This document shows positions 25,085 through 32,676 of a stretch of DNA of 35,778 nt, in pieces. The translations under genes and the position numbers were made by a program. The notes under the pieces are model-generated. The model saw nothing but the letters and a program-made list of their open reading frames with translations, was not told the DNA's origin and did not search any database. The stretch is from the NCBI GenBank assembly GCA_947168525.1, contig CAMVMG010000021.1:1-35778 (forward strand), written 5' to 3'. Source of the DNA: an uncultured Bacteroidales bacterium (GTDB taxonomy: Bacteria; Bacteroidota; Bacteroidia; Bacteroidales; UBA932). Each line of letters starts with the position of its first letter. Within the stretch, counting starts at the first letter, position 1.

Positions 25085-26209
25085 ATGAAAAAGTACTTCT
25101 TCCTCGCAGCTGCTGCCCTGGTAACCCTGGCCGCCTGCACCAAGACCCAGCCTGTGGACGCCCCCCAGCGTGAAATCTCCTTCGAGGTGGCCAACGGCCT
25201 CCAGACCAAAGCCGATGCCGGTGTTAAATACACTGGTGGCGCCTTCGGTACCTACGCCTGGTTCAACAACACCGACGACTTCATGGTGAACGAACAGGTG
25301 GACCAGGCCGGTTCCGTATGGAAAACCGTAGACCACACCTTCTACTGGCCCAAGACCGGTAGCATCTCCTTCATTTCCTATTCCCCGTTCGCCGGTACCA
25401 GCGACACCCCCGGCACTGTCCCTGCCGTGACCAAGAACAGCATCACCTACACCGGTTATACTGCTAACACCGTTGATCTGATGTATGCCGACAAAGCCAC
25501 CTGCAGCAACAACGTGAATGAGGTAACCGACGATTTCGGCGGTGCTACTGATTCCGGTTACACCGGTGTTCCCACCATCTTCCGTCACGCCCTGGCCAAG
25601 CTCAGCTTCGACATCAAGGCTAACTTCCTGACTTATGACGATGCTACCAATGGCAGCCATACCGAGTGGGTAGTGACCGTGAACAGCATCAAGATCGGCG
25701 GTTTCAAGACTACCGGCGACTGCGCCCTTACCCTGAATGCTGACGGCAAGAGCTGGGATAAGCCCGAGACCACTGTTGGCACTGACAAGTTTAATGTATG
25801 GACCAACCTCAGCGGTTCCACCGGCGATCAGGAACTGCTTCCTTCCGGCGCTATGACGCTCACTACTGCCCCGCAGACCCTGAATGCCGCATCTGGTTTT
25901 GTGATTCCGCAGATCCTGGAGGCCGGTGCCCAGGTCCTCACCCTTAATATGCACATCAAGACCACCCTGTCCAATGGCAAGTCCATCGAAGAGGATGTTG
26001 TCAAGACCGTTGACATCAAGGATATTTCCAGCCTCAAGGCCTGGCAGATGAACGAGAACATCCACTACTCCATCAACATCAAGCCCACCGCTTCCGCTTT
26101 GAACCCTGGCGACGCTCACGACAACGATCCCGAGGATGTGGTCATCACCTTCGACCCGGCCGTGGCAGACTGGACCAATGTGAATGCTGGTGCTACCATC
26201 AAGCTCTAA
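25085..26209 (+). CDS. fimbrillin-family pilin, paralog 4 of 6
   Basis: 374 residues. MKKYFFLAAAALVTLAAC with C18; ANGLQTKADAG at 36-46; FYWPKTGSISFISYSPF; GVPTIFRHALAKLSF; tail ITFDPAVADW followed by NVNAGATIKL. The leader is related to, but less alike than, those of paralogs 2 and 3. The mature part has a long insert between the WPK and GVPT motifs compared with paralogs 2 and 3, giving a different surface loop. It is preceded by an A-rich 48-base leader after hairpin 2 and followed by hairpin 3. Confidence 0.88.
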   Translation: MKKYFFLAAAALVTLAACTKTQPVDAPQREISFEVANGLQTKADAGVKYTGGAFGTYAWFNNTDDFMVNEQVDQAGSVWKTVDHTFYWPKTGSISFISYSPFAGTSDTPGTVPAVTKNSITYTGYTANTVDLMYADKATCSNNVNEVTDDFGGATDSGYTGVPTIFRHALAKLSFDIKANFLTYDDATNGSHTEWVVTVNSIKIGGFKTTGDCALTLNADGKSWDKPETTVGTDKFNVWTNLSGSTGDQELLPSGAMTLTTAPQTLNAASGFVIPQILEAGAQVLTLNMHIKTTLSNGKSIEEDVVKTVDIKDISSLKAWQMNENIHYSINIKPTASALNPGDAHDNDPEDVVITFDPAVADWTNVNAGATIKL

Positions 26210-26244
26210 AAACAACTTCATTTTCAATTCATAGTGTGTACATC

Positions 26245-26274
26245 GGTCCGGGGCGGCTGACCCTGCCCCGGGCC
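26245..26274 (+). other. inter-pilin GC-rich hairpin 3
   Basis: Ten-bp stem GGTCCGGGGC (26245-26254) and GCCCCGGGCC (26265-26274) with one T-G wobble, loop GGCTGACCCT. Compared with hairpin 2, the loop has one changed base and the stem is extended at the base, keeping pairing, which suggests selection on structure. Confidence 0.8.
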
Positions 26275-26304
26275 ACCAGGAAAAAATAAAAAAATATAGC
26301 AATT

Positions 26305-27438
26305 ATGAACAAAAAAATCTTCATCATCGCTGTCGTTGCTGCCCTTGCCCTCGTCGCCTGCTCCAAGCAGCAGGAGACCGGCATGACGGAGGCTTCCCAG
26401 GAAATCGTCTTCCAGGTTGCCCGTTACAAGAACGTAACCAAGGCCGAGACTGACTACAAGGACAACTATCAGAGCATCCCTTTCGGCGCCTATGCATGGT
26501 ATAAGGGTGAATCTGCCTCTGACAACACCGACTTCATGACCAACCAGCCGGTTGGCTACGACAGCGGAAAGAATGTGTGGGCTCCTACCGGAACCACCTA
26601 CTATTGGCCCAAGTCCGGTAGTATCGACTTCATCTGCTATTCTCCTTATACGGCAGACGGCACCAACGCTCCGCTTCCCACCATCACGGAGAACGGTATC
26701 AGCTATCCGGCCTGGAATGTGAGCCAGCACCCCGACGTAGACGTGATGTATGCCGACAAAGTGACCGGTCTCAAGAACAATACCACCACCTATTACTACA
26801 ACGGTGTTCCCACCCTGTTCCACCACGCCCTGGCCAAGGTCTCCTTCCAGATTAAGCAGGCCTATATGAACAAGACCGCCGATACTGGCGACATCACCAG
26901 CTGGAAGATTACCGTGAACGACATCACCGTGTTTGATGTGCTCGCTTCCGGTTCCCTGAACCTGAACCTGAAGAGCGACGGTACCTGGGAGAAACCTGCT
27001 GGCAATGTCTGGGATCCTACTGGCGGCGCCCGTGACGACATGCACCTCCTTTCTACTCCGCTGGAGCTGGACGGCACCGCCCAGCCGCTGGCCACTGACG
27101 TGATGATCCTCCCGCAGGAGCTCAACAATGGCCAGAAGGTGGTCCTGAATGTGACCATCGAGACCTACCGCGACAAAAACGACGGCAACGGTCCTCAGCT
27201 GGTACTCACCGAGACCGGTGTGAATATCGATGCCTACCTGCAGAGCGGTGAGCTTGACAAGTGGGGTATCAACCAGAACATCACCTACTCCTTCAACATC
27301 GCTCCCAGCCTGGGCACCCAGACCACCGACGACCTGGACGGTGACGGCATGCCCGATGTGGTTCCTACCGTTGTTTACTTCGACCCGGCCGTATCCGAAT
27401 GGGAGAACATTACTGTTAACGCAGGTATCAATCTATAA
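26305..27438 (+). CDS. fimbrillin-family pilin, paralog 5 of 6
   Basis: 377 residues. Lipobox ALVAC (C19); ARYKNVTKAE at 39-48; YYWPKSGSIDFICYSPY; GVPTLFHHALAKVSF; tail VYFDPAVSEW. The leader differs clearly from paralogs 2-4. A stretch rich in Asp (TTDDLDGDGMPDVV) just before the tail resembles a calcium-binding-like or flexible loop. The next pilin follows after 12 bases with no hairpin between, so paralogs 5 and 6 are probably expressed together. Confidence 0.88.
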   Translation: MNKKIFIIAVVAALALVACSKQQETGMTEASQEIVFQVARYKNVTKAETDYKDNYQSIPFGAYAWYKGESASDNTDFMTNQPVGYDSGKNVWAPTGTTYYWPKSGSIDFICYSPYTADGTNAPLPTITENGISYPAWNVSQHPDVDVMYADKVTGLKNNTTTYYYNGVPTLFHHALAKVSFQIKQAYMNKTADTGDITSWKITVNDITVFDVLASGSLNLNLKSDGTWEKPAGNVWDPTGGARDDMHLLSTPLELDGTAQPLATDVMILPQELNNGQKVVLNVTIETYRDKNDGNGPQLVLTETGVNIDAYLQSGELDKWGINQNITYSFNIAPSLGTQTTDDLDGDGMPDVVPTVVYFDPAVSEWENITVNAGINL

Positions 27439-27450
27439 AGTAATTTGATT

Positions 27451-28590
27451 ATGAAACATTTTGGCCTTATAGCCTTGTCTGTTGCCCTGTTGGCAGTGTC
27501 TTGTGCCAAAACGGAAAAGACTTTCCCCTCGCGCGAGATCACTTTCAAGACGGCCAACTATGCAACCAAGGCAGGCATCACCGGAACCGTTTTCCCCACC
27601 ACGGAGACGTTCAGCGCCTACGCCTGGGCAGAGGGTACCATCGGAACCTATTTTATGGACAATGAGACCATTTCCTACACCGGAAGTGATTGGAAAGCCT
27701 CCTCTGTCTACTATTGGCCCAAGAACACCACGGTAGATTTCTTCTGCTATTATCCCACCCGGATGTCAGGGATTACGGTCTATGAAAACATGATTTATTA
27801 CAACAATATTGACGTACAGGCCAATCCGCTGGATATCATGTATTCCGACAAAGCCGTGGGCTTCACCGAGAACGTGGACGATGTAGAGGACGATGCCGCC
27901 AGCGGCTATACTGGTGTTCCCATCATCTTCCGTCACGCCATGTCCAAGGTCCGTTTCAACGCCGTACTGGTGTACAACCACAAGCAGGAGGCCGACGGTA
28001 CCGTCACCGACTGGGAAGTGACCTTGAATTCTGCAAAGGTTGGCAACATCTTCCAGCGTGGCAACTGTCTCCTTACCCTGGCCGCCAGCCCTTCTGTGGG
28101 CCTCGTAGGTTGGGAAAAGCCCCAGGATGCCAACGGAAACTATGTCTGGACTGTAACCGACAGCACCACCTTTACCTCTCCCAATTATCTTGCGCAGGCC
28201 ATTAATATGACCCCCGGTGTGGTAGAGGAACTGGTCCCTGAGATGTTCGTCCTGCCCCAGACCCTGGATCGCGGCCGCCAGAGCGTTATCCTGAACATGA
28301 CCATCAAGACCAAACGGAACGGAGTAGACTTCCTGTCCGAAACCTTCGACGTAGCGGCCAGCCTGTATGTGCCCGAGCTTTCTGCCTGGCAGATGAACCA
28401 TGTTATTACCTATCAGCTGAATATCAGCCCTACTTCAAGTAATGGTAACGGTGGTAACCCCGGTGATCCCACGGATCCCGGCAATCCGGTAGATCCCAAC
28501 GATCCGGATCTCTCCGATGCCGTCATCACCTTCGATCCCGCCATCGATGGTTGGGACGCAGTGGATGTGGTAGCCAAGATTAACATCTAA
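27451..28590 (+). CDS. fimbrillin-family pilin, paralog 6 of 6
   Basis: 379 residues from ATG 27451. Lipobox LAVSC (C18); ANYATKAG at 35-42; YYWPKNTTVDFFCYYP; GVPIIFRHAMSKVRF; tail ITFDPAIDGW. Before the tail lies a Gly/Pro/Asn/Asp-rich linker (NGNGGNPGDPTDPGNP and on), longer than in the other paralogs, which may give the C-terminal strand more reach. It is followed by the fourth hairpin. Which of the six is the main shaft subunit cannot be told from sequence. Confidence 0.88.
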   Translation: MKHFGLIALSVALLAVSCAKTEKTFPSREITFKTANYATKAGITGTVFPTTETFSAYAWAEGTIGTYFMDNETISYTGSDWKASSVYYWPKNTTVDFFCYYPTRMSGITVYENMIYYNNIDVQANPLDIMYSDKAVGFTENVDDVEDDAASGYTGVPIIFRHAMSKVRFNAVLVYNHKQEADGTVTDWEVTLNSAKVGNIFQRGNCLLTLAASPSVGLVGWEKPQDANGNYVWTVTDSTTFTSPNYLAQAINMTPGVVEELVPEMFVLPQTLDRGRQSVILNMTIKTKRNGVDFLSETFDVAASLYVPELSAWQMNHVITYQLNISPTSSNGNGGNPGDPTDPGNPVDPNDPDLSDAVITFDPAIDGWDAVDVVAKINI

Positions 28591-28600
28591 TTCTTTTACG

Positions 28601-28628
28601 GCCCGGCGGGGGCGATACCCCACCGGGT
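28601..28628 (+). other. inter-gene GC-rich hairpin 4 (divergent member)
   Basis: CCCGG (28602-28606) pairs with CCGGG (28623-28627) and GGGG (28608-28611) with CCCC (28618-28621), with one C/A mismatch between them. Downstream GTTGCCAATAAA resembles the ATTGCCAAATAC after hairpin 1, so it looks related to the others. It separates the six pilins from the larger downstream genes. Confidence 0.65.
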
Positions 28629-28649
28629 TGCCAATAAACTTGATTGCCG

Positions 28650-30227
28650 ATGAAACAGCAACATCTATATATTCTGTCCTTTGCCCTGCTTGCGGTCCTT
28701 GCCGGGTGTGAGCGGCATACTCCGGAGGAGAGTGTGCTGGATAAGGACAGCATCCAGTTGGAAGCTCTGGGAGCAGACCTTACCAAAGGCCTGCTGAACC
28801 AGGGAGACCTGGAAGTGAACGGAATGAAGGTAAAGGTGTACGACTATCTCTCGGGATACAATGGTACCATCTCGGGTCACGAGAATGGTGAAGAGTTCCT
28901 TTACATAGACGACAGCGTAGTGTACAACGACTCCCAGACCTGGAAGTGGCCGTTCGTTGGTGCGTCTTATAGCTGGACGCGTACCGGTGTCCACAAGTTT
29001 TTTGGATGGCTGGAAGAAGATCCTGCCGATGCAAGTTTCAAAACCTCATCTTTTTTTGATACATACACGCTGAACCTCAACGGAAATAACCGCTATCTGG
29101 ATCTTGGAAAGGTTCTTACTGCCAGTTCTCCCCAGTACGACTTTCTGTACTCGGAGGTAAATTCTGTACCGGCTGCTTCCCGTACCTCTTCCGTGGTGCC
29201 GCTGGATATGAAACATCTGTTCGGTGCCTTTGCCTTTACAATAAAGAACGAGTCCTCGTCTGCTATCACCATCAAGTCCATTACGGTTCCCGATTTCCCG
29301 GTCAGCGGTTTGACGCGGCTGGATTATAGTGGAGATGCCGTGTCCCTTCCTGCCAAGACCAAGGCCAATGACCCTGTTAAGATTTCCGGCACGCCTTTCT
29401 TCACCAATGTATTCAATTCTACCGTTTTGCCCGCTAAGGTAGAAGGCGTTGCTGCTACGGAGTATAATGTTTATACGGCACAGCCTGTAAACGGTAGCAA
29501 TTATGATTATCGTCTGGTGTGGCCGGTTACCATGGAAACCATCAGTCCTCTTACCCCTTTCACAGGGGATACAAGCCCGGGGAGCTTTAACGAGACTCGT
29601 ACGTATGAAGCCACTGACTCCTTGATTATCCTGAATTATATGATAGGCGGCAACGAAAGGACAACCCGCTTGAAATTCCCCAGGATGACCAGTACGGAGG
29701 GAGACCCCATGGCCTTCTCTGCCGGTAAGAAAACCAAACTGACGCTTCAGTTCCTGGACAAGCAGATCAAGCTGCTGTTCCAGGTCCTGCCCTGGGACTA
29801 TGAAGAAGTTCCCATGTCTTTCGAGGTGGACGCCGTGAATACTACGCAGCTCAAATTCGTTGACGGTACCTATTCTGATGCCGGAAAAGTCTATGAAGCG
29901 GATGGAATAACCAAGACCCAGCAGATTGCGGTTCTGAACGGTAAAACCATTGAAGGTTCTTTTAACATTTATACGCCCGTAGGCGCGCACATCCAGATAG
30001 GTGTTTCCGGCGATATCGACTATTTCGCCGTTACACCGTCGGCGACAACAGTGAATCCCGAGCATGACGGCGGCAGGATCATTCTCAAGATTGTTCCCAA
30101 CACGGCGAAACCCCGTACGCGTGACGTCAAGATCAAAATGCATTTTTCCGTGGTCCGGAACGGCCGCGAGATTGATGCCGATTCGGAGATCAACCGGGAT
30201 AACTACACCATTATCATGTACCAGTAA
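28650..30227 (+). CDS. large fimbrillin-like lipoprotein, probable accessory pilin
   Basis: 525 residues from ATG 28650. Lipobox LAVLAGC with C20; a TKG segment at 45-47 takes the place of TKA; MKVKVYDYLSG and YSWTRTGVHKFFGW echo the WPK.....FY region of the pilins; DMKHLFGAFAFTIKN corresponds to the HALAKV region. The C-terminal third is an added beta-rich domain without the DPAVxxW ending. In type V loci such larger fimbrillin-like proteins lie between shaft pilin and tip and act as adaptors; this is inferred from position. The stop codon shares its last base with the next start (TAATG). Confidence 0.78.
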   Translation: MKQQHLYILSFALLAVLAGCERHTPEESVLDKDSIQLEALGADLTKGLLNQGDLEVNGMKVKVYDYLSGYNGTISGHENGEEFLYIDDSVVYNDSQTWKWPFVGASYSWTRTGVHKFFGWLEEDPADASFKTSSFFDTYTLNLNGNNRYLDLGKVLTASSPQYDFLYSEVNSVPAASRTSSVVPLDMKHLFGAFAFTIKNESSSAITIKSITVPDFPVSGLTRLDYSGDAVSLPAKTKANDPVKISGTPFFTNVFNSTVLPAKVEGVAATEYNVYTAQPVNGSNYDYRLVWPVTMETISPLTPFTGDTSPGSFNETRTYEATDSLIILNYMIGGNERTTRLKFPRMTSTEGDPMAFSAGKKTKLTLQFLDKQIKLLFQVLPWDYEEVPMSFEVDAVNTTQLKFVDGTYSDAGKVYEADGITKTQQIAVLNGKTIEGSFNIYTPVGAHIQIGVSGDIDYFAVTPSATTVNPEHDGGRIILKIVPNTAKPRTRDVKIKMHFSVVRNGREIDADSEINRDNYTIIMYQ

Positions 30228-32662
30228 TGAGCGGAATTATGATGAAATACAAAACCATTCTTTTGTGGGGAATCCCCCTCTTGGCCATGGCCTCCTGTCA
30301 GCGGCTGGAGATTCCCGATGACGGTGACCGCGAGGGCATCCGCCTGTCTTTCGTCTGTTCCGACCCTGTTACCAAGGTAGTGACGGAGAAACCCGGAGAA
30401 AATGCTTTTAATGAAAACAAGCTCTCTACCGTTGACTTTTTCCTGTATCCGGAGGGGGGGCTGCGCGACAATGCTATTTACCACGAACAGCTGACCAACG
30501 TAGACCCTACCCAGTTCTACGATATCCCGCTTACGGACATTTTTGTAAACTACACGCTGTGCCCGCGTCCCAACACCAAGTTCTACGTTTACGCCATAGC
30601 CAACTATCCTGGCTCGCTGGAAAGTCTTCCCAGCACATCGGTATATAGCCTGCAGGACAAAACCATGGAACTGGAGAAGCAGAACAACCTGGTCAAAGCC
30701 ATCCAGTCCTCCTTCGTCATGGCAACGGACGGTGCCGTGGAAGTGGAACTTAGCAGCCGGAACAAAACCCTGGCGGCACAAGGCATCATTCCGCTGAAGC
30801 GGGTGGCCGCCAAGATTACGGTCTATGTCCGTGTGGCCGATCAAGTGGAGATTGACAATACCATTATCATTGGCGGAGAGACGGATATCCGCCACGAGAT
30901 TTGGAGGCCCCGTCTTGACGAAAACATGCAGATATACCTGGTTAATGGCGCGTTGAACGGGCAAATCAGCGGAGAGCCGCTTTCCACTGTCGAACGGTTC
31001 AAATACGATGGAAGGTCTTTTGATTATACCAAAGGGGAGACTTATGAGTATTATACCTATACGAATACTGGAACTCCCGAAAATCCTGTTTATCAGAAGA
31101 ATACATTTACAGGAACCTTCTATCCCTCCGACCCGTTCTACAGTTATCCGCAAACGTGGCAGTTTGGCTCCGATGAAGAACCGTACCTGAAGCTGCAGAT
31201 TCCCTGGGACCGCGATCCGGGTACGAGCACGGGCGGCAGGTCTTACGGTACCTTGCAAAAGAATTATTATTATCGTGTATATTGCCCCGGTACGGAACTC
31301 ACTGACGGCATTTCCGCCAGCCTGGACCGGAACCATTGGTACAAGATTATCCTGAATGTCGCCATCCTGGGCAGCGAAACCGACGACGGCGAGCTGATGA
31401 TATCTCCTGCCACCTATTATGTGGTGGACTGGCAGGAACGGGAAGATGACAGCGGTGGCAGCAGCTCAGGTATCGACACCGACAAGGAAACCGAAATCAA
31501 GGGTGCCCGTTATCTGAGTGTTCCCAAGTTGGAATATACCCTGTATAATGTGGATCACCTGGAGATTCCATATGTTACCAGTGACGAATGTGAACTGGCT
31601 GGCCTGACCATTGGCTATAAGGACTATTCCGGAAAAACCGTTCAAGATAAGTCGGTGACGGATATCACCCTGTCAAATGGGGTTTATACGTTCCACCAGC
31701 GTACCGGTGAGGGAACTTTCTCCGGGCAGATGTATCTGGCGAACAACCGCATCTATTTCATCCATGAGCTGCGGAACGACACTTCCACGACCACATACGA
31801 TGTGTCAGCCTTTACATTTACCTTTACTATACGGCATAAAGATGCGGCGTTGACTTACTTCAAGGATATTAGCATCACGCAGTACCCGGCTATTACCATT
31901 ACGGCGGAACTCAATTCCGATACAAGTGGCAATAACAGAGGTTATGCTTATGTCAATAATGGATCTGTCAATCCCTCTGGAATTGGCTCTCTGGGCTCAG
32001 TCCCTGGTAGTGGATCCTCTTCTAATAGCAACTATAATATGATTATCATTGAAACTACGGTGCTTCCTCAGGGGTCGTCGTATTTGCTGGGCGATCCCCG
32101 AAAGAGTTCAATTGATAATCTGGTTTCTGGCTGGCCTGCCACTGTCAGTTCCGATGCCGCCTCTTGGAGCGCAAGTGTACAACCTATCAGTGGTGGAAGT
32201 AACAGAAGAATGACCTATTACTATCCGGTAGACAATTCGGCAGCAGCCGATAACATCATTGCTCCCCGTTTCAGGATTGCATCATCCAGAGGTGCGACTA
32301 ACCCTATGACTTATCCCAATGCTTTCCGGCGCTGCGCCACTTATCAGGAAGACGGTTATCCTGCTGGCCGCTGGAGAGTCCCTACCAAGGCGGAGATTGA
32401 GTATATTGCCAAATTGAATGCCGACGGAAAGATTGATATGTTGTTGGGCTCTGAAAGCGGAACCACAGACTATTGGTGTAACAGCGGCTATGTTACAGTG
32501 CAAATGGGGAGAACTCCAGTTTATACAAAGTATTCTGGAGAAACTACTACCCGGTATGTCCGTTGTGTATATGACGACTGGTACTGGAGTAATACAACCT
32601 ATAAACGTATAGAAACCGGAAGAAATAATTTCCGATGGGGTGACGAAGCCCGGGCCCAATAA
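30227..32662 (+). CDS. DUF4906-like pilus tip candidate with FISUMP/FGE-like C-terminal domain
   Basis: 811 residues from ATG 30227 (TAATG overlap; ATG 30239 or 30242 are alternatives). Lipobox LAMASC with C24; TKV at 49-51. The first 410 residues look like a Mfa-like/DUF4906-type region ending YYVVDWQERED. After a Ser/Gly linker comes a long beta-rich middle part. From about 680 the text reads RRCATYQEDGYPAGRWRVPTKAEIEYI ... YWCNSGY ... RCVYDDWYW, a pattern of C-type-lectin-fold/FISUMP-like domains that end several Bacteroidales tip adhesins. DNA from about 31900 on is visibly more A+T-rich than the 5' half. Probable adhesive tip, inferred. Confidence 0.8.
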   Translation: MSGIMMKYKTILLWGIPLLAMASCQRLEIPDDGDREGIRLSFVCSDPVTKVVTEKPGENAFNENKLSTVDFFLYPEGGLRDNAIYHEQLTNVDPTQFYDIPLTDIFVNYTLCPRPNTKFYVYAIANYPGSLESLPSTSVYSLQDKTMELEKQNNLVKAIQSSFVMATDGAVEVELSSRNKTLAAQGIIPLKRVAAKITVYVRVADQVEIDNTIIIGGETDIRHEIWRPRLDENMQIYLVNGALNGQISGEPLSTVERFKYDGRSFDYTKGETYEYYTYTNTGTPENPVYQKNTFTGTFYPSDPFYSYPQTWQFGSDEEPYLKLQIPWDRDPGTSTGGRSYGTLQKNYYYRVYCPGTELTDGISASLDRNHWYKIILNVAILGSETDDGELMISPATYYVVDWQEREDDSGGSSSGIDTDKETEIKGARYLSVPKLEYTLYNVDHLEIPYVTSDECELAGLTIGYKDYSGKTVQDKSVTDITLSNGVYTFHQRTGEGTFSGQMYLANNRIYFIHELRNDTSTTTYDVSAFTFTFTIRHKDAALTYFKDISITQYPAITITAELNSDTSGNNRGYAYVNNGSVNPSGIGSLGSVPGSGSSSNSNYNMIIIETTVLPQGSSYLLGDPRKSSIDNLVSGWPATVSSDAASWSASVQPISGGSNRRMTYYYPVDNSAAADNIIAPRFRIASSRGATNPMTYPNAFRRCATYQEDGYPAGRWRVPTKAEIEYIAKLNADGKIDMLLGSESGTTDYWCNSGYVTVQMGRTPVYTKYSGETTTRYVRCVYDDWYWSNTTYKRIETGRNNFRWGDEARAQ

Positions 32663-32676
32663 TAATAAGGAAAAGT

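Noticed and set aside
23829..26302. Long leftward open frames opposite the pilin genes (389 and 439 codons, with others at 26224-27045 and 29046-30143)
   Set aside because: They mirror genes with clear lipoboxes and family motifs on the + strand, their translations are Gly/Val/His-rich without domains, and they cross gene boundaries; shadows caused by codon bias.
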